Assembly (NCBI GenBank): GCA_027450145.1
Contig: DAIDKH010000032.1
Coordinates: forward strand, 1 to 47,722
Direction: 5' to 3'
DNA: 47,722 nucleotides
Origin: Chthonomonadaceae bacterium
GTDB lineage: Bacteria; Armatimonadota; Chthonomonadetes; Chthonomonadales; Chthonomonadaceae
Shown: positions 47,257 through 47,722 of the stretch, in pieces
Layout of the letters: every line of letters starts with the position of its first letter
How positions within the stretch are numbered: the first letter of the stretch is position 1
The notes under the pieces: generated by a model
Told to the model about the DNA's origin: nothing
Databases searched by the model: none
What the model saw: only the letters and a program-made list of their open reading frames with translations
Position numbers and translations under genes: made by a program

Positions 47257-47722
47257 ATGTGCAGCAGCCTATCATCTACTAACCGCACGCAACTCTCCGC
47301 TGGTGAGCATTCACCTGCTGGCATTCCAAAAGCAATATGGCTCATCGCTGCCGCAGCGTTTTGCATTCGTTTAGGTATCCTCATCTCCACGCACTTTACC
47401 AGTGAAGATTTTCTCATCACCCTGCGCTATGCACAAAATCTTGCCGATGGCAGGGGACTTGTGTTTAACCGAGGTGAGTGGGTGCTTGGCACCACTACCC
47501 CACTCTATACCCTGATACTGGCAGCACTAGCCTGGCTAAAACTACCGGCCGCGCTGCTAGGCAAGCTGCTCAATATTGGCGCGGATACCCTGCTCTCCCA
47601 GATCGTGAAGATGGTCAGCCAGGCGCAGCGCAGCCGCGCACCCATCCAACGCCTCGCGGACCGGGTCGCTTCTTACTTCGTTCCGGTTGTCATTCTCACT
47701 GCAATCATTACTTTCGTCGTGT
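47257..47722 (+). CDS. Membrane glycosyltransferase start fused in frame to a CopA-type P-ATPase fragment (cut by window end)
   Basis: The frame starts at ATG 47257 and is open to the window end. Residues 1-105 contain one transmembrane helix, then [20 protein letters not shown] and [12 protein letters not shown], the signature of GT39-like polyprenyl-phosphate sugar transferases. From about residue 106 ([14 protein letters not shown]) the sequence becomes [20 protein letters not shown] then [14 protein letters not shown], which is the segment before the actuator-linked helix of copper P1B-ATPases. No single known protein combines these. Both families have an N-x-x-ADTL-like string at this point. 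The likely cause is an assembly chimera or illegitimate fusion at about 47572-47595. Confidence 0.7.
   Translation, partial: MCSSLSSTNRTQLSAGEHSPAGIPKAIWLIAAAAFCIRLGILISTHFTSEDFLITLRYAQNLADGRGLVFNRGEWVLGTTTPLYTLILAALAWLKLPAALLGKLLNIGADTLLSQIVKMVSQAQRSRAPIQRLADRVASYFVPVVILTAIITFVV

Overview
The window reads as one 47.7 kb bacterial contig cut through a gene at both ends. It most resembles Armatimonadota. The secreted pseudopilin at 20915-21682 has the N-terminal pattern I associate with that phylum (an [14 protein letters not shown]-type segment after the prepilin cleavage site) and an H-x9-DG-like tail. The region is also rich in secreted glycoside hydrolases and LacI regulators. A complete FtsZ argues against Planctomycetes, which share the pseudopilin type. 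This is inference; no marker gene such as 16S rRNA is present.

Region 1 (1-6234) is a nitrate reduction module. A partial Rrf2 regulator faces away from a tight operon: four-cluster ferredoxin subunit, Rieske protein, two-helix DUF6755-like protein, NarK-type transporter, NarI/DsrM-like membrane cytochrome with a C-terminal CxxC/CxxC tail, and a NasA/NarB-type molybdopterin catalytic subunit. A near-consensus sigma70 promoter (TTGACA-17 bp-TACAAT) precedes it. The set looks like a membrane-fed version of an assimilatory-type enzyme. Its 3' end overlaps that of convergent rarA.

Region 2 (6223-19140) is housekeeping. It holds rarA, two small orphan genes each closed by its own hairpin, and an ECF-like sigma factor. 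A ten-gene minus-strand run follows: thrC-like gene, MoaD/ThiS-like sulfur carrier, NIL-domain protein, murC, ddl, ftsQ, DUF881, sbp, ftsA, ftsZ, ending at a terminator after ftsZ. The run starts at a T-box riboswitch. Its specifier is best read as AUG, although the register and the discriminator contact leave doubt. This is the most interesting signal in the window: it suggests that the thrC/MoaD/NIL trio serves sulfur insertion into homocysteine/methionine rather than threonine, and that an amino-acid switch heads an operon reaching into cell-wall and division genes.

Region 3 (19140-26300) contains a decayed stretch that looks like a broken right-handed beta-helix gene, a small secreted Pro/Gly-rich protein, a pseudopilin, an apparently autoregulated LacI repressor, a PreP-like M16 protease and a small acidic protein.

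Region 4 (26676-44690) holds a YncE-like propeller/phosphoesterase behind three 11-bp-spaced Pho-box-like repeats, and an ankyrin protein. It then carries a co-directional, secreted hemicellulose locus under a LacI regulator: GH43, GH31, GH29, GH43-CBM6, a double CE1 esterase, a single CE1 esterase and a CE6/SASA esterase. Together these would debranch and deacetylate arabinoxylan and fucosylated xyloglucan. No transporter is present.

Region 5 (45111-47722) has a class II Fic protein and a small unknown gene between two ~130 bp direct repeats full of ATGCCGAT/ATCGGCAT palindromes; the same palindrome covers the Fic promoter. The right edge is an open frame that begins as a membrane glycosyltransferase and switches, at a shared short motif, into a copper-type P-ATPase. 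That is either an assembly chimera or a recent illegitimate fusion.
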